DNA from: Corynebacterium heidelbergense
GTDB lineage: Bacteria > Actinomycetota > Actinomycetes > Mycobacteriales > Mycobacteriaceae
Direction: 5' to 3'
Length of the DNA: 64,000 bases
NCBI RefSeq assembly: GCF_028609845.1
Contig: NZ_CP063191.1
Span: 1,178,001 to 1,242,000 of the forward strand
The notes under the pieces were generated by a model. It was given only the letters and a program-made list of their open reading frames with translations. It searched no databases and was not told where the DNA came from. This document shows positions 1 to 10,111 of the stretch, piece after piece. The translations under genes were made by a program, and so were the position numbers. Numbering within the stretch: position 1 is the stretch's first letter; each line of letters starts with the position of its first letter.

Positions 1-1026
1 CTCGCAGCACTTTTCCTCGCTGCCGTGGGGGGCGTGGTCCGTGGCCACGCAGTCCACGATGCCCTCGGCGAGGGCCCGGCGCAGCGCCTGGACGTCGCGG
101 TGTTCCCGTAGGGGTGGGTTGACTCGGTTCACTCCGTCGTAGGTGGCCAGGCGCTCGTCGGTGAGCAGCAGGTGGTGGGGGGTGACCTCCGCCGTGAGCG
201 GGATCTGTTGCTCCTTGGCCCACCGCAGCAGGGCCACGGTCCCCTCGGTGGAGGCGTGGCAAATGTGTAGGCGGCCGCCGTAGTCGCGGGCCATGATGGC
301 ATCCCGGGCCACGATGGACTCCTCGGCGACGCGCGGCCAGCCCCGCAGGCCCAGGCGCGCGGCGGTGGAACCCTCGTGGGCCACGGCGCCCTCCGTCAAC
401 CGGGGCTCCTCGCAGTGCTGGGCCAGCAACACGTCTTCGCCTCGGGCGTACTCAATGGCGCGGCGCATGAGGCGCGGATCGTGCACACATTTGCCGTCGT
501 CGGAGAACATCCGGACCTTGGCGTCCGAATCAGCCATCATGCCGAACTCCGTGAGCTCGGAACCATGCAGACCACGGCTGATGGAGCCGACCGGGTGCAC
601 GTCGCAGAGGTTGGTGTTCTGCCCCTTGAACCACACCGTCTCCGCGATGGCTGGGTTGTCCATGACCGGGGAGGTGTTGGCCATCGTGAACACCGCCGTG
701 AAGCCGCCCTGGGCGGCGGCGGCGGAGCCGGTCGCGATGGTTTCGGTGTCCTCGCGGCCCGGTTCCCGCAGGTGGACGTGCATATCAACGAGGCCGGGCA
801 GCAGCACCTGGCCCTGCAGGTCCACACTCGTGCCCTCCGGGGAGAGCGCATCGGCGAGGTCCGGCCCCATCTCGGCGATGACCCCATCCCGGATGAGAAC
901 GTCTATGGGTTCCCCCTCCCCATAGGGCAGGACCCCGCGCAACAGTAGTTCTGCGGCAGCCCCGGTGGGGTGCGGCGCTAAAGCCCCCGTGCTCGGGTAG
1001 GCGGACTCGGTTGTGGGCTGGTTCAT
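1..1026 (-). CDS. pyrC: Dihydroorotase, C-terminus cut by window edge
   Basis: Dihydroorotase closes carbamoyl-aspartate to dihydroorotate, step three of pyrimidine synthesis, in the cytoplasm. The frame is open from an ATG at 1026 to base 1, giving 342 codons without a stop, so the C-terminal part lies outside the window. It shows the amidohydrolase metal motif [10 protein letters not shown] and, near the cut end, [12 protein letters not shown], a signature of the dihydroorotase/allantoinase family. The start overlaps the pyrB stop as ATGA, so translation is probably coupled to pyrB. The pyrR-pyrB-pyrC order supports dihydroorotase over allantoinase. Confidence 0.95.
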   Translation of the reverse strand, partial: MNQPTTESAYPSTGALAPHPTGAAAELLLRGVLPYGEGEPIDVLIRDGVIAEMGPDLADALSPEGTSVDLQGQVLLPGLVDMHVHLREPGREDTETIATGSAAAAQGGFTAVFTMANTSPVMDNPAIAETVWFKGQNTNLCDVHPVGSISRGLHGSELTEFGMMADSDAKVRMFSDDGKCVHDPRLMRRAIEYARGEDVLLAQHCEEPRLTEGAVAHEGSTAARLGLRGWPRVAEESIVARDAIMARDYGGRLHICHASTEGTVALLRWAKEQQIPLTAEVTPHHLLLTDERLATYDGVNRVNPPLREHRDVQALRRALAEGIVDCVATDHAPHGSEEKCCE

Positions 1027-1985
1027 TGCGCCTTTCCTAGGTTCAACTGGGCCTGGGGGCCGACGAGCAGGGTGAAGAGGACGGCCATGCGGACGTGCAC
1101 ACCGGCCGTGACCTGCTGGAGCACCACGGCGTTGGGGGCATCCGCCACATCGTCGCTGATTTCCATGCCGCGCAGCATGGGCCCGGGGTGCATGACAATC
1201 GCCCCGTCCCGCATCGCGGCCAGGCGCCGGGGGGACAACCCGTAGCGCACCGCGTATTCGCGGTGGGAGGGAAAGAATCCGCCGTTCATCCGCTCTTGCT
1301 GCACGCGCAGCATCATCACCGCGTCCGCGCCGCGGAGGGCATCATCGAAGTTTTGGGTGACCCGCACCTGGCCCCCTGCTTCCCGGCCCCAGGTCTCCAC
1401 TCCGAAGGGCAGCAGCGTGGGGGGAGCCACGAAGGTCACGTCCGCGCCGAGGGCCGTGAGCAGCTCGGCATTAGAGCGGGCCACGCGGGAGTGCAGGATG
1501 TCCCCGACGATGACCACGTGGGTTCCCTCGATCTGCCCGCGATGGCGGCGCAAGGTGGTGGCGTCCAAAAGCGCCTGGGTGGGGTGCTCATGGGCCCCAT
1601 CCCCGGCGTTGACCACCGCGGTATCGGTGAGCCACCCGGCCACTTGCCGGGCCGCACCGGAAGAGGGGTGGCGCATGACGATCGCGTCCGCCCCCACGGC
1701 CTTGAGCGTCAAGGCGGTGTCCTTGAGGGATTCGCCCTTCTTCACGCTGGAGCTGGAGGCGGAGATGTTGATCACATCCGCGCTCATCCACTTGCCGGCC
1801 GTCTCGAAGGACGAGCGGGTGCGGGTGGAGTTTTCGTAGAACATTGTGAAGATGGTGCGGCCGCGCAGCGTGGGCAGCTTCTTCATCTCCCGCCCGTGGA
1901 GGGCCTCGTGGAAGCGATCGGCCTCGTCGAGGAGGCCAGTGATTTCCGCCGCGGAGAGGTCCGCGATGCTGAGGAGGTGCTTCAT
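1023..1985 (-). CDS. pyrB: Aspartate carbamoyltransferase catalytic chain
   Basis: Transfers the carbamoyl group from carbamoyl phosphate to aspartate, the committed step of pyrimidine synthesis. The 320-residue length is normal for a catalytic chain. The carbamoyl-phosphate motif STRTRSSFE is near residue 53, and [10 protein letters not shown] and the [11 protein letters not shown] segment are intact. No regulatory chain (pyrI) is adjacent, as usual in Gram-positive bacteria. The start codon overlaps the pyrR stop (ATGA) and the stop overlaps the pyrC start, so the three genes form one coupled operon. Confidence 0.96.
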   Translation of the reverse strand: MKHLLSIADLSAAEITGLLDEADRFHEALHGREMKKLPTLRGRTIFTMFYENSTRTRSSFETAGKWMSADVINISASSSSVKKGESLKDTALTLKAVGADAIVMRHPSSGAARQVAGWLTDTAVVNAGDGAHEHPTQALLDATTLRRHRGQIEGTHVVIVGDILHSRVARSNAELLTALGADVTFVAPPTLLPFGVETWGREAGGQVRVTQNFDDALRGADAVMMLRVQQERMNGGFFPSHREYAVRYGLSPRRLAAMRDGAIVMHPGPMLRGMEISDDVADAPNAVVLQQVTAGVHVRMAVLFTLLVGPQAQLNLGKAQ

Positions 1986-2617
1986 GCCTGGGTGCCCCTG
2001 TTTCCCTTGGTGGTCGTCGTGGTGCTCTCGGCGTGGGTGGGCGTGGCCCCTGGTCGGTGCAACAGCACCCGGTCTTGGCCATCGAGCTCGCTGAGCTCCA
2101 CGATGACGTCCTCCGTGGAGGAGGTGGGGATGTTTTTGCCCACGTAGTCCGCGCGGATGGGCAATTGCCGGTGGCCGCGGTCGATGAGGACGGCGAGTTG
2201 CACCTGTCCGGCCCGGCCGATGTCCCGCAGAGCGTCGAGGGCGGCCCGGATGGTGCGGCCGGAGTAGAGCACGTCGTCGACGAGGATGACGGTGCTGCCG
2301 TCGATTCCGCGATCCGGGACCGTAGTGGGTTTCAGGGCGCGGTGCGTGGTGCTGGTCCGCAGATCATCGCGGTAGAGGGTGACGTCCAGGGAGCCGTGGA
2401 AGACGTCCACCCCGGAGAACTCGGTGATGCGCTCGGCCAGGCGCCGGGCCAGCGGCACCCCGCCAGAGGGGATCCCCAGCAGGATGACGGGCGGGGATTC
2501 GGCGCTATCCAGCGCGGTCTTCTCAATGATCTGGTGCGCGATGCGCGCCACGGTGCGGCCCACGTCCTCCGGTTCCAGCAGGGTGACCGGGGGCGAGCTT
2601 TCGGTGGCTCGGCTCAT
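1982..2617 (-). CDS. pyrR: Bifunctional PyrR: pyrimidine operon regulator and uracil phosphoribosyltransferase
   Basis: PyrR binds pyr mRNA when UMP or UTP is abundant, and it also has uracil phosphoribosyltransferase activity. The protein of 211 residues has the PRPP-binding loop [13 protein letters not shown] of type I phosphoribosyltransferases. The open frame extends further upstream, but the ATG at 2617 is chosen because a strong ribosome-binding site, AAAGGAGGT, lies five bases before it and family similarity starts there. That site is inside a hairpin that looks like a PyrR target, which suggests repression of its own translation. It is the first gene of pyrR-pyrB-pyrC. Confidence 0.95.
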   Translation of the reverse strand: MSRATESSPPVTLLEPEDVGRTVARIAHQIIEKTALDSAESPPVILLGIPSGGVPLARRLAERITEFSGVDVFHGSLDVTLYRDDLRTSTTHRALKPTTVPDRGIDGSTVILVDDVLYSGRTIRAALDALRDIGRAGQVQLAVLIDRGHRQLPIRADYVGKNIPTSSTEDVIVELSELDGQDRVLLHRPGATPTHAESTTTTTKGNRGTQA

Positions 2618-2625
2618 CGTGACCT

Positions 2626-2658
2626 CCTTTCCCGCCTCACAGTGCGGTCCGTTAAAGG
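2626..2658 (-). promoter_or_regulatory. Putative PyrR-binding hairpin masking the pyrR ribosome-binding site
   Basis: Read on the minus strand, CCTTT (2658-2654) can pair with AAAGG (2630-2626), which is part of the ribosome-binding site. The enclosed loop contains GGACC and GTGAGG, resembling the conserved anti-antiterminator core bound by PyrR. In mycobacteria, PyrR is known to repress translation by binding a hairpin at the pyrR start. The position here fits the same mechanism. The fold is by eye only. Confidence 0.7.
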
Positions 2659-2710
2659 ATGTCTTGGTGACGTTTTTCTCGCCCGAGCTTAGCACGCAAG
2701 GGCCGGGGGG

Positions 2711-3439
2711 TTAGGCCTCCGAAGTCGAGCCCCGGTCCTCCGGCCTGGGCTCGGTGGCCCGATGCTGGTCGATGAGGACCCGTTCGGCGGCCTTTGCGCG
2801 CTCCGCAGCGTCCTCGTCGGCGGGCGAGTCCACCTCCGGTGCTTGCTGTTCGCCGGCTTTCGGGCTGCGTGCCTGGTCGGCCAGTACCTCTGCCGTGGCG
2901 GCAGTGTCTTCATCAAAAGTGGTCATGGTCTTCTCCTGTTCCGGGGCGCGCCAGCGCTCGGCCAGCCGGTCCAGCACGGCGTGCACGTAGGCCTGGGCTT
3001 TGACGTGGCTGTACTCACTGGCCAGCTCCACGCCCTCCACGGTGGCGACCTCCCTGGGCACCTCCGGGTTGAACATCAGCTCCCACGTGGACACGCGCAG
3101 CACAGCCCGGTCCACCGCGGGTAGCCGCTCCAGCTTCCACTCCTCGGAGAGGTGCTCGGCGATGGTGTCGTCGATGGCGTCCAGGTTCTCCGCCACCCCC
3201 GTGACGATCGTCTGGGTGTAGGGCATCACTGGGCGGTAGTGGGCAGTGGGATCCTGCGCGAGCTCCACGTGCTCCTCGATGACCTCCACCGGATCCACAT
3301 CCCGAAACTCCGCCTCGAAGAGCAGGTCCACGGCCCGGGCCCGGGCCCGGTAGCGGGACCCGTGGCGCTTGCGGCCGACCTGCTCGCGTTCGCCCGCCCG
3401 TTGGCGTTTGGACCCAGTTGGGTGTTGTTCGTCTTTCAC
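2711..3439 (-). CDS. nusB: Transcription antitermination factor NusB with long C-terminal extension
   Basis: NusB pairs with NusE (ribosomal protein S10) in rRNA antitermination complexes. Residues about 25-165 are a typical NusB fold, with [16 protein letters not shown] at the start and [16 protein letters not shown] in the middle. The gene begins with GTG at 3439, 12 bases after the efp stop, so the two are probably co-transcribed. The protein is 242 residues, much longer than the usual 140-160. The extra roughly 75 C-terminal residues are rich in Ala, Glu and Asp and are probably disordered. Confidence 0.93.
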   Translation of the reverse strand: MKDEQHPTGSKRQRAGEREQVGRKRHGSRYRARARAVDLLFEAEFRDVDPVEVIEEHVELAQDPTAHYRPVMPYTQTIVTGVAENLDAIDDTIAEHLSEEWKLERLPAVDRAVLRVSTWELMFNPEVPREVATVEGVELASEYSHVKAQAYVHAVLDRLAERWRAPEQEKTMTTFDEDTAATAEVLADQARSPKAGEQQAPEVDSPADEDAAERAKAAERVLIDQHRATEPRPEDRGSTSEA

Positions 3440-3451
3440 CGCGCGCGAAGC

Positions 3452-4015
3452 CTAGCTGTTGACGCGGGAGAGGTACTGGCCATTGCGGGTATCCACCTTG
3501 ACCACGTTGCCGGTCTCCAGGAACAGCGGCACCTGGATCTCGGCGCCGGTCTCCAGGGTGGCGGGCTTGGTGCCGCCCGTGGAGCGATCGCCCTGCAGCC
3601 CGGGGTCGGTGTGCTCGATGCGCAGCTCCAGGGAGACGGGCAGGTCCACGAACAGCGGCTCCCCCTCGTGAAAGGAGACCTGCACCTTGGTGTTTTCCAG
3701 CAGGAAGCGGGCGCCGTCGCCGAGCAGGTGGGGGGCGGCTTCAATCTGGTCGTAGGTCTTGTCGTCCATGAGGACGTAGTTGGTGCCGTCGTTGTACAGG
3801 TAGGTCATGTCGCGGCGGTCCACCGTCGCGGTTTCGACCTTGACGCCGGCGTTGAAGGTCTTGTCGACAGTCTTGCCAGACATCACGTCCTTCAGCTTGG
3901 TGCGCACGAAGGCCGGGCCCTTGCCGGGCTTGACGTGCTGGAATTCGACGATCTGCTGCAGCTTGCCGTCGATCTTCAGGACGAGTCCGTTTTTAAAGTC
4001 TGCCGTGGTTGCCAC
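3452..4015 (-). CDS. efp: Elongation factor P
   Basis: EF-P helps the ribosome through polyproline stretches. The protein has the normal length of 187 residues and three beta-barrel domains. The functional loop reads KPGKGPAF with Lys32 at its tip. The palindromic PGKGP loop is the type reported to act without lysine modification in actinobacteria. The start is GTG at 4015 with AGAGAGG seven bases upstream. A TAGACT -10 box about 80 bases upstream suggests that efp-nusB has its own promoter. Confidence 0.97.
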   Translation of the reverse strand: MATTADFKNGLVLKIDGKLQQIVEFQHVKPGKGPAFVRTKLKDVMSGKTVDKTFNAGVKVETATVDRRDMTYLYNDGTNYVLMDDKTYDQIEAAPHLLGDGARFLLENTKVQVSFHEGEPLFVDLPVSLELRIEHTDPGLQGDRSTGGTKPATLETGAEIQVPLFLETGNVVKVDTRNGQYLSRVNS

Positions 4016-4095
4016 GTAGAGCCTCTCTGTGGTCGGTTGTTATGTTTTTTTGGACGCCACCTCCACCGATCGCATCCACCCAGTTCAACCTAGGT

Positions 4096-4101
4096 AGTCT
4101 A
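4096..4101 (-). promoter_or_regulatory. Putative -10 box upstream of efp
   Basis: TAGACT on the minus strand fits the actinobacterial -10 pattern TAnnnT. It would start a transcript near 4090, with a leader of about 75 bases before the efp GTG. No clear -35 is visible, which is common in this group. Confidence 0.4.
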
Positions 4102-4115
4102 GCAGCCGCCGGGGG

Positions 4116-5198
4116 CTAGACCACGTGAAGATCGAGCGAGGAGGGGTTCAGGCTCTCCGCGCCGGTGGGTGTGATGACGTAGGTGTTCTCCAGCCGCACT
4201 CCAATCCGCCCGGGCAGGTAGATGCCCGGTTCCACGGTGAGGGTCATGCCCTCCTGCAGGGTTTCCTCGGGGTCCACGAACCCAGAGGCCGACGGGGCTT
4301 CGTGGACGTCCAGCCCCACACCGTGACCGGTGCTGTGGACGAAGAACGGCCCGTAGCCGGCATCCTCGATGACATCCACGCAGGCTTGGTGGATATCCCG
4401 CAGCCGGGCACCGGGGGCCAAAAGCTGTGCGCCGGCCCGGTGGGCCCGTAGGACGATGTCGTAGATCTCCGCGCCCAGCGCGTGGGGCTTTTCGATGCTC
4501 ACGCACCGGGTCTGATCGGAGGCGTAGCCGTCGACGTACACGCCGAAGTCCACGGTGACGAGGCCGTAGAGGAGAGGATCCCCAGATGCGCCCGCGTGGG
4601 GCTTGGCCGAGTTGGCCCCACTGGCCAGGATGGTATCGAAGCTCAGTCCGTCGGCCCCGGCCATGCGCAGCCGGTACTCCAGGTCTGCCGCAGCCTCGCG
4701 CTCGGGGCGATTGGCCCGGAGCGCGCCCCCTGCCAAGAACTCCGTCCACACCCGATCGGCCAGGTGCCCCGCCCGCCGCAGGGCGTCGATCTCCGCGTCG
4801 TCCTTGATGAGGCGCTCGCGCTCGACAGTGCCGCTGAGGATCGGCGGGTCCCCCAGCGCCTTGGCCCGGGCCACGGGCAGGGAGGGTTCCACGGCGAAGG
4901 CGCCCTTTTCCCGCAGGGCGGCGAACAGGTCTCGCTCGATGAGGATCTCCATGTCCTCCGGGGCCCCCGTCTGCTGGCGGACCTGAGTGGTGTAGCGCCC
5001 GTCGGTGCCCAGCACACAGGAGCCATCGGGGCGCAGCAGTAAAACCGCGTTGGAGCCCGTGAAGCCCGTGAGATAGCGCACGTTTTTCAGGTCGGTGATG
5101 AGCAGCGCGCCGTGATTGGCGTCCGCAATATGCCGCCCTACGCGCTGACGCCGCTGCCTACCGCGCTCGGCGGTCTCGTTCGCGTTAACTTCTGCCAT
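4116..5198 (-). CDS. pepQ: M24 family Xaa-Pro aminopeptidase or dipeptidase
   Basis: Cytoplasmic metallopeptidase that cleaves next to proline. It has an N-terminal creatinase-like domain (about 1-125) and a pita-bread catalytic domain. Metal ligands visible in order are Asp in VTVDFG, Asp in YASDQTRC, His in HSTGHGVGLD, Glu in TVEPGIYL and Glu in VRLENTY, so the site is complete. The ATG at 5198 gives 360 residues, the family norm; the longer upstream frame lacks family similarity. It lies between aroQ and efp, the usual actinobacterial place. The choice between PepQ and PepP specificity is not settled by sequence. Confidence 0.92.
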   Translation of the reverse strand: MAEVNANETAERGRQRRQRVGRHIADANHGALLITDLKNVRYLTGFTGSNAVLLLRPDGSCVLGTDGRYTTQVRQQTGAPEDMEILIERDLFAALREKGAFAVEPSLPVARAKALGDPPILSGTVERERLIKDDAEIDALRRAGHLADRVWTEFLAGGALRANRPEREAAADLEYRLRMAGADGLSFDTILASGANSAKPHAGASGDPLLYGLVTVDFGVYVDGYASDQTRCVSIEKPHALGAEIYDIVLRAHRAGAQLLAPGARLRDIHQACVDVIEDAGYGPFFVHSTGHGVGLDVHEAPSASGFVDPEETLQEGMTLTVEPGIYLPGRIGVRLENTYVITPTGAESLNPSSLDLHVV

Positions 5199-5253
5199 GG
5201 TGGTGCTGGTCCTCCTGGTTTGTCTCACGTGTTGACGACTGGGAATGGTGCCC

Positions 5254-5724
5254 CTAGCGGGGGCTGCTCGCGGTGTTGCGGTCGGCAAAGTACTGCAGGG
5301 CCAACTCGTAGCCGGTGACCCCCAGCCCCGCGATCACGCCCTCCGCTATGGCGCTGAGGTAGCTGTGGTGCCGGAACTGCTCCCGGGCGTGCACGTTGGA
5401 AATGTGCACCTCCACAAAGCCTGCGCCATCCGCGATCTCCGCGAGCGCATCGCGCAGGGCCACGGAGGTGTGGGTGAACCCGCCCGGATTGATGATGACG
5501 GCGGCGCCCTCGTCGGCGGCCCGGTGGACCTCCTCGATGAGCTCGCCCTCGTGGTTGGACTGCACGCAGCGCACAGTCAGGTTCAAGGTCTGGCCGCGGC
5601 GGCGGAGACGAGCCTCCACGTCCGCGAGGGTCGTGGCCCCGTAGACCTCCGGCTGCCGCTTCCCCAACCGGTTGAGGTTGGGCCCGTTGAGAACCACGAC
5701 GCTGTCAACGTGCTGCTGCGCCAT
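5254..5724 (-). CDS. aroQ: Type II 3-dehydroquinate dehydratase
   Basis: Dehydrates 3-dehydroquinate to 3-dehydroshikimate, shikimate pathway step three. The 156 residues match the small dodecameric type II enzymes. [18 protein letters not shown] at the N-terminus carries the active-site Arg and Tyr of the flexible lid. [26 protein letters not shown] and [11 protein letters not shown] are the other signature segments. The ATG directly follows the aroB stop, so it belongs to the aroC-aroK-aroB-aroQ operon. Confidence 0.97.
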   Translation of the reverse strand: MAQQHVDSVVVLNGPNLNRLGKRQPEVYGATTLADVEARLRRRGQTLNLTVRCVQSNHEGELIEEVHRAADEGAAVIINPGGFTHTSVALRDALAEIADGAGFVEVHISNVHAREQFRHHSYLSAIAEGVIAGLGVTGYELALQYFADRNTASSPR

Positions 5725-6888
5725 CTACTCCGCTCCCCTCGGCTGGGTTGCCGCATAGGCCGCCTGTAGTGCCGCCCAGTCCGGGCCCGCCAGGCGGGTG
5801 GGGCGGCCGATGCCTTCCAGCACCACGAAGCGAATGTCGGAGCCGCGGTTCTTCTTGTCGCGGCCCATGACGTCGATGAGGGTATCCAGATCCGCGCCGC
5901 CATACGCGATGGGTAGGCCCACGCTGGCGAGGATGCCGCGGTGCCGCTGGACCTCCGACCGGGACAGCAGCCCGACGGCGTGGGCGAGCTCGGCCTCGAA
6001 GACCATGCCCACCGCGACGGCGTGACCGTGCCGCCAGCGGTAGTTTTCCTGATGTTCTACGGCGTGGCCATAGGTGTGGCCGTAGTTGAGAATCTCCCGC
6101 AGGTGGGACTCCTTAAGGTCCTGGCCCACCACGTCCGCCTTGACCTGGATGGAGCGCCGGATGAGCTCCGGGAGCGCACCCTCTGGATCTACAGCGGCTG
6201 CCGGGTCTGCCTCCACGAGGCTGAGGATCTCTGTATCGGCGATGAACCCGGCCTTGATGATCTCCGCACTGCCGGCGACGAGCTCGGCCCGGGGTAGGGT
6301 GCGCAGCACCTCGAGGTCGACAATCACCCCCGCGGGTTCGTGGAAGGAACCGACGAGGTTCTTGCCCGCCTCCGTGTTGATCCCGGTCTTCCCACCCACG
6401 GCGGCATCCACCATGGCCAGCAGGGTGGTGGGATAGTGGACCACGCGGATACCCCGCATCCACGTCGCGGCGATGAACCCGGCCACGTCGGTGGCGGCCC
6501 CGCCCCCCACGCTGAGGATGGCGTCCGCTCGGGTCAGCCCGGCCTCGGCGCACGCGGCCCAGGCCCGGCCTGCGGCGTGGAGGGTTTTGCCCTCTTCTGC
6601 GTCCGGCAGCTCGTGGAGCACCGTGCGCAGGGCCCGCGCCCCCTGGTCTCCCCCCTCCAGAAGGTCCCGCAGCTGAATGACCCGATCCCGCAGAGCCGGC
6701 TGGTGGAGGATCAGCACGGTGGAGGGAGCCTCCCCCAGGGCCGCGCGGATGGCCGCCGCGCTGGGCTCGATGGAGCGGCAGATCGTCACGTCATAGGGGT
6801 TCGCGGAGGCCACCCGGATGTGTCCCGAGTGCTGACCCATCGTGTCGGCGCCAGTCATCTCGCCTGTAGTTACATCAGCGCCTGTCAC
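5725..6888 (-). CDS. aroB: 3-dehydroquinate synthase
   Basis: Converts DAHP to 3-dehydroquinate using NAD and a divalent metal. Of 387 residues, the NAD-binding part has [13 protein letters not shown], followed by [21 protein letters not shown] and the metal region with [15 protein letters not shown]. The ATG at 6888 overlaps the aroK stop. The first 16 residues contain a near-duplicate MTGADV/MTGADT unit that lies before the family domain. An internal start at either Met is possible, so the N-terminus is less certain than the rest. Confidence 0.96.
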   Translation of the reverse strand: MTGADVTTGEMTGADTMGQHSGHIRVASANPYDVTICRSIEPSAAAIRAALGEAPSTVLILHQPALRDRVIQLRDLLEGGDQGARALRTVLHELPDAEEGKTLHAAGRAWAACAEAGLTRADAILSVGGGAATDVAGFIAATWMRGIRVVHYPTTLLAMVDAAVGGKTGINTEAGKNLVGSFHEPAGVIVDLEVLRTLPRAELVAGSAEIIKAGFIADTEILSLVEADPAAAVDPEGALPELIRRSIQVKADVVGQDLKESHLREILNYGHTYGHAVEHQENYRWRHGHAVAVGMVFEAELAHAVGLLSRSEVQRHRGILASVGLPIAYGGADLDTLIDVMGRDKKNRGSDIRFVVLEGIGRPTRLAGPDWAALQAAYAATQPRGAE

Positions 6889-7418
6889 ATCATCACCTGC
6901 CTGCGCTCGGATTCCACATCGTCGATGAAGTGAAGAATGTCCGTGACAACCCGCTGCGGGTCCTTTCCATCGGAGTGCACCCGGTAGTTCGCCGCCGATT
7001 CATACAGCTCGGCGCGTTCGTCGAGGAGCCGCCGGTACGTCGCCTCCGGATCCGGGACGTTGAGCAGCGGGCGGGAATTGTCCCCCGCGGTGCGCCGCAC
7101 GCCCTCCTCCACGGAGACGCGCAGATACACCACAACGTGGTCCATGAGGCGCCGTTGCGTCGCTGGGCTGAGGACGGCTCCGCCCCCGAGGGACACCACC
7201 CCTTCAGTGGCGAGGGCCTGCTCCACGGCCTCTTCCTCCACCCGGCGAAACTCCGCTTCCCCCAGATCCGAAAGCACCGTCCCGCAGGGCTTGTCGAATC
7301 GCTGGGCGATGAGATCGTCGCTGTCCACCACGTGGGTATCCAAGGCGTGCGCCAGACGGGTCCCGATGGTTGTCTTGCCGCTGCCGGGCGGACCGATAAG
7401 AACCACGCGGGGGCTCAT
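6885..7418 (-). CDS. aroK: Shikimate kinase
   Basis: Phosphorylates shikimate with ATP. The protein of 177 residues has the P-loop GPPGSGKTT (residues 9-17), the shikimate-binding DSDDLI segment, and [10 protein letters not shown] lid region carries the RPLL segment typical of the family. Start and stop overlap aroC and aroB by four bases each, so expression is coupled along the aro operon. Confidence 0.97.
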   Translation of the reverse strand: MSPRVVLIGPPGSGKTTIGTRLAHALDTHVVDSDDLIAQRFDKPCGTVLSDLGEAEFRRVEEEAVEQALATEGVVSLGGGAVLSPATQRRLMDHVVVYLRVSVEEGVRRTAGDNSRPLLNVPDPEATYRRLLDERAELYESAANYRVHSDGKDPQRVVTDILHFIDDVESERRQVMM

Positions 7419-8647
7419 CCTTGCTGCTCCTCAACCTCGGCATTCGAAAAGTCAATGCGCTGGGCAATTGCGGCGATGTAGGCTGCAGCGTTGCGGGTCG
7501 TTTCCCCGACGCTATCCCCGCCGAACTTCTGCAGTACGGCGCGGGCCAACACCAGGGCAACCATGGCCTCCGCCACAACTCCCGCAGCCGGGACAGCCAC
7601 GACGTCCGAGCGCTGGTGGATGCCGGTCGCCGATTCTCCCGTATCCATGTCCACGGTGCGCAGGGCCCGGGGAACGGTGGAGATGGGCTTCATCGCCGCG
7701 CGCACCACCAGGTCCTCCCCATTGCTCATACCCCCCTCGATGCCGCCGGCCCGGTTGCTCAACCGACGCACCCCAGAGCCGCTGCGCTCCATCTCGTCGT
7801 GGGCCTCGGAGCCGCGCCGCCGAGCCTCGGCAAACCCGTCACCGATCTCCACGCCCTTGATCGCCTGGATACTCATGCACGCGGCCGCCAACTGGGCGTC
7901 TAGCCGCTCCTCGCCGCTGGTGTGGGAGCCCAACCCGATGGGCAGCCCCTTAACCACCACTTCCACCACCCCGCCGAGCGTATCCCCGGACTTCTTCGCC
8001 GCCGTGATCTCCGCGATCATCGATTCCTCTGCGGCTGGGTCGCAGGCGCGCACCGGGGAGGCGTCGATCTGGGCCAGATCCTCGTAGCTGGGGGTGGGCC
8101 CGGCGTAGGGCTCGGACTGTCCGATGGAGACGACGTGACTGAACACTTCCACGCCCAGGACCTCCCGCAACAGGGCGCGGGCGAACGTAGCTGCGGCCAC
8201 CCGGGCCGCCGTCTCCCGGGCCGAGGCGCGTTCCAGAATGGGCCGGGCCTCCGTGTGCCCGTACTTCAACATGCCGGAGAAGTCCGCGTGCCCCGGGCGC
8301 GGCCGCGTCAACCGGGCCCCCCGGCCGGAGTTCATCTCCTTCTCCACCTGGGGATCCCCCTGATCCAAGGGATCGGCGGACATGATGGTGGTCCACTTCG
8401 GCCACTCCGTGTTACCGATCATCACCGCCACCGGAGAACCGAGGGTCTTGCCGTGGCGTACCCCGGAGAGGAAAGTCACCTCATCCGCCTCGAACTTCAT
8501 CCGGGCCCCCCGCCCGTATCCCAGGCGCCGTCGGGCAAGCTGACGGGACACCTCCTCGCGGGTGACGCTCAACCCCGCGGGGAGGTTCTCCACCAAGGCG
8601 ATCAGTGCCTGGCCGTGGGATTCGCCAGCAGTACTCCAACGCAGCAT
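7415..8647 (-). CDS. aroC: Chorismate synthase
   Basis: Makes chorismate from EPSP with reduced FMN, the last common step to aromatic amino acids, folates and quinones. The start at 8647 gives [13 protein letters not shown], the universal N-terminus of the family, and 410 residues. An ATG three codons upstream is also possible. [15 protein letters not shown], the signature [17 protein letters not shown], and the later [15 protein letters not shown] are intact. It is the first aro gene of this operon and follows the small prepilin peptidase gene by 10 bases. Confidence 0.97.
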   Translation of the reverse strand: MLRWSTAGESHGQALIALVENLPAGLSVTREEVSRQLARRRLGYGRGARMKFEADEVTFLSGVRHGKTLGSPVAVMIGNTEWPKWTTIMSADPLDQGDPQVEKEMNSGRGARLTRPRPGHADFSGMLKYGHTEARPILERASARETAARVAAATFARALLREVLGVEVFSHVVSIGQSEPYAGPTPSYEDLAQIDASPVRACDPAAEESMIAEITAAKKSGDTLGGVVEVVVKGLPIGLGSHTSGEERLDAQLAAACMSIQAIKGVEIGDGFAEARRRGSEAHDEMERSGSGVRRLSNRAGGIEGGMSNGEDLVVRAAMKPISTVPRALRTVDMDTGESATGIHQRSDVVAVPAAGVVAEAMVALVLARAVLQKFGGDSVGETTRNAAAYIAAIAQRIDFSNAEVEEQQG

Positions 8648-8657
8648 GCGCAACATC

Positions 8658-9083
8658 TTACAGGCCAGGGCAGACAAGCAGAGCCGCGACGGTACCGGCC
8701 ACCATCGCCGGCCCAAAGGGCACCTTCCCGGCCCGCGCTACTGCCGCCCAACCGAGACCCACCACCCCGGCGACCCCCATAGCGATCCACACCCCCACGG
8801 GGTGATCCCAGTTGGCCAGGCACCCGCACACCAGCGCCAACTTGGCGTCCCCCGCACCCACCAGCCGCCGCCCCCGCCGCAGGGCAGGCAGGGCAATCGC
8901 CGCCCACCACAGGATCCCGCCCAGGATGGCCTCGGCGTGGCCGCAGACTACCGCCGCGCCCCAGACCGCGGGCACCGCAGGCAGGACGAGGGCGTTGGGC
9001 AAGCGCAGGGTGCGGGCGTCCCACACCACCACCGCGGCAGCCCACAGCGCCAGCGCGCAGGCCCCCCACGCCGAGCACAGCAC
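8658..9083 (-). CDS. Small A24 family prepilin peptidase-like membrane protein
   Basis: An integral membrane aspartic peptidase of 141 residues with no N-terminal methylase domain. The two catalytic Asp are in [11 protein letters not shown] (near residue 22) and in the GxGD motif [11 protein letters not shown] later FGPAMVAG segment is also typical. At least four hydrophobic helices are visible. Members with both Asp cleave the leader of type IV pilins or Flp/Tad pilins. No pilin or secretion ATPase gene is in this window, so the substrate is unknown. A gene of this type beside aroC is common in corynebacteria and mycobacteria. Confidence 0.85.
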   Translation of the reverse strand: MLCSAWGACALALWAAAVVVWDARTLRLPNALVLPAVPAVWGAAVVCGHAEAILGGILWWAAIALPALRRGRRLVGAGDAKLALVCGCLANWDHPVGVWIAMGVAGVVGLGWAAVARAGKVPFGPAMVAGTVAALLVCPGL

Positions 9084-9135
9084 GACCGCTTCTTCCCCCC
9101 CGTTTTATTTCCCCCAAAAAAGCTACCCCCCAATC

Positions 9136-10053
9136 TTAGTGGCCGGGGCGATCCTCCCGCAGCGTCTGCAGGAACAACCCCGCTGGGGCCGCCACCCCGG
9201 TGAACAACCGGAACTGCTCTTCAGCCTGACCCGCGAGCATCCGCAGCCCGTCGGCGTACGGAATCGAGCGCTCCTCGGCGGCGCGCATGAGGGCCGTGGG
9301 ATAGGGATCGTAGATCACGTCTACTATCCCCGCCGCTCTTGTGAAACTGGCGGCGTACTGGGCCGCGGCGGCGTCTGGAATGGTGGATACGACCACGCTG
9401 GCCTCGCAGCACCGCCGCACCAGATCGGGGGAATCCAGGCGCACCCAATCGAAACTCAGGCCGCATTCTAAGGCGAGGGCCTGCAAGTTAAGCGCGCGTT
9501 CGGAGCGGGCCGCCACGGTAACCCCCCGCACCCCCGCCGCCGCTAGCGCAGCCACCGCCGGGCGGGCCGTGCCGCCGTTACCCACGACAACCGCCTGGGA
9601 TCCCACAAGCGTCATCGAGCCCTTGTGCTGAAGGAAGGCCAGGCAGGCGGTGACCCCGTCCACGTCGGTATTGTCCGCCAGCCAGGTGCCATCCTCTCGG
9701 TGCACCAAGGTGTTCGCGGCGCCGATAGCCTGCGCCCGGGCCGTGGCCGCATCGGCGAGGTCGAGGGCGATGGATTTGCCGGGCATGGTCACGGAGAAAC
9801 CCCGGATGAGGGGATCCCCGCTGCCCAACAACTGGCGGAACTCTCTTGCCTCCCCGGCCTCCACGCGGGTGTAGAGCATGTCCACTCCGGCCACCTCGTA
9901 ACCCCGACGGTGGATCAACGGGGACTGGCTGTGCTCCACGGGGCGCCCCAGCACCGCGCAGCGGGGCGTGGAAAGCTCCAAGAACTCCTCGGCGCTGACC
10001 AGTTCGGGTTGCGCCGGGTGCTGCGAGCCCTCCGGCATCGTGTGCTTTCCCAT
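9136..10053 (-). CDS. aroE: Shikimate dehydrogenase
   Basis: NADPH-dependent reduction of 3-dehydroshikimate to shikimate. Residues about 30-60 hold the substrate site (VLGRPVEHSQSPLIH). FSVTMPGK carries the catalytic Lys, NTDVDG the catalytic Asp, and GNGGTARPAV the nucleotide loop. The length of 305 residues includes about 28 extra N-terminal residues before the family start. It follows mltG by 58 bases and lies upstream of aroC, away from aroB-aroK, as in other corynebacteria. Confidence 0.94.
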   Translation of the reverse strand: MGKHTMPEGSQHPAQPELVSAEEFLELSTPRCAVLGRPVEHSQSPLIHRRGYEVAGVDMLYTRVEAGEAREFRQLLGSGDPLIRGFSVTMPGKSIALDLADAATARAQAIGAANTLVHREDGTWLADNTDVDGVTACLAFLQHKGSMTLVGSQAVVVGNGGTARPAVAALAAAGVRGVTVAARSERALNLQALALECGLSFDWVRLDSPDLVRRCCEASVVVSTIPDAAAAQYAASFTRAAGIVDVIYDPYPTALMRAAEERSIPYADGLRMLAGQAEEQFRLFTGVAAPAGLFLQTLREDRPGH

Positions 10054-10111
10054 GGTTCTTCCCGCTGGTCCCTTCTGGCTCGTTCTGGGGATGTGATCCG
10101 CGTTTGTCCCG

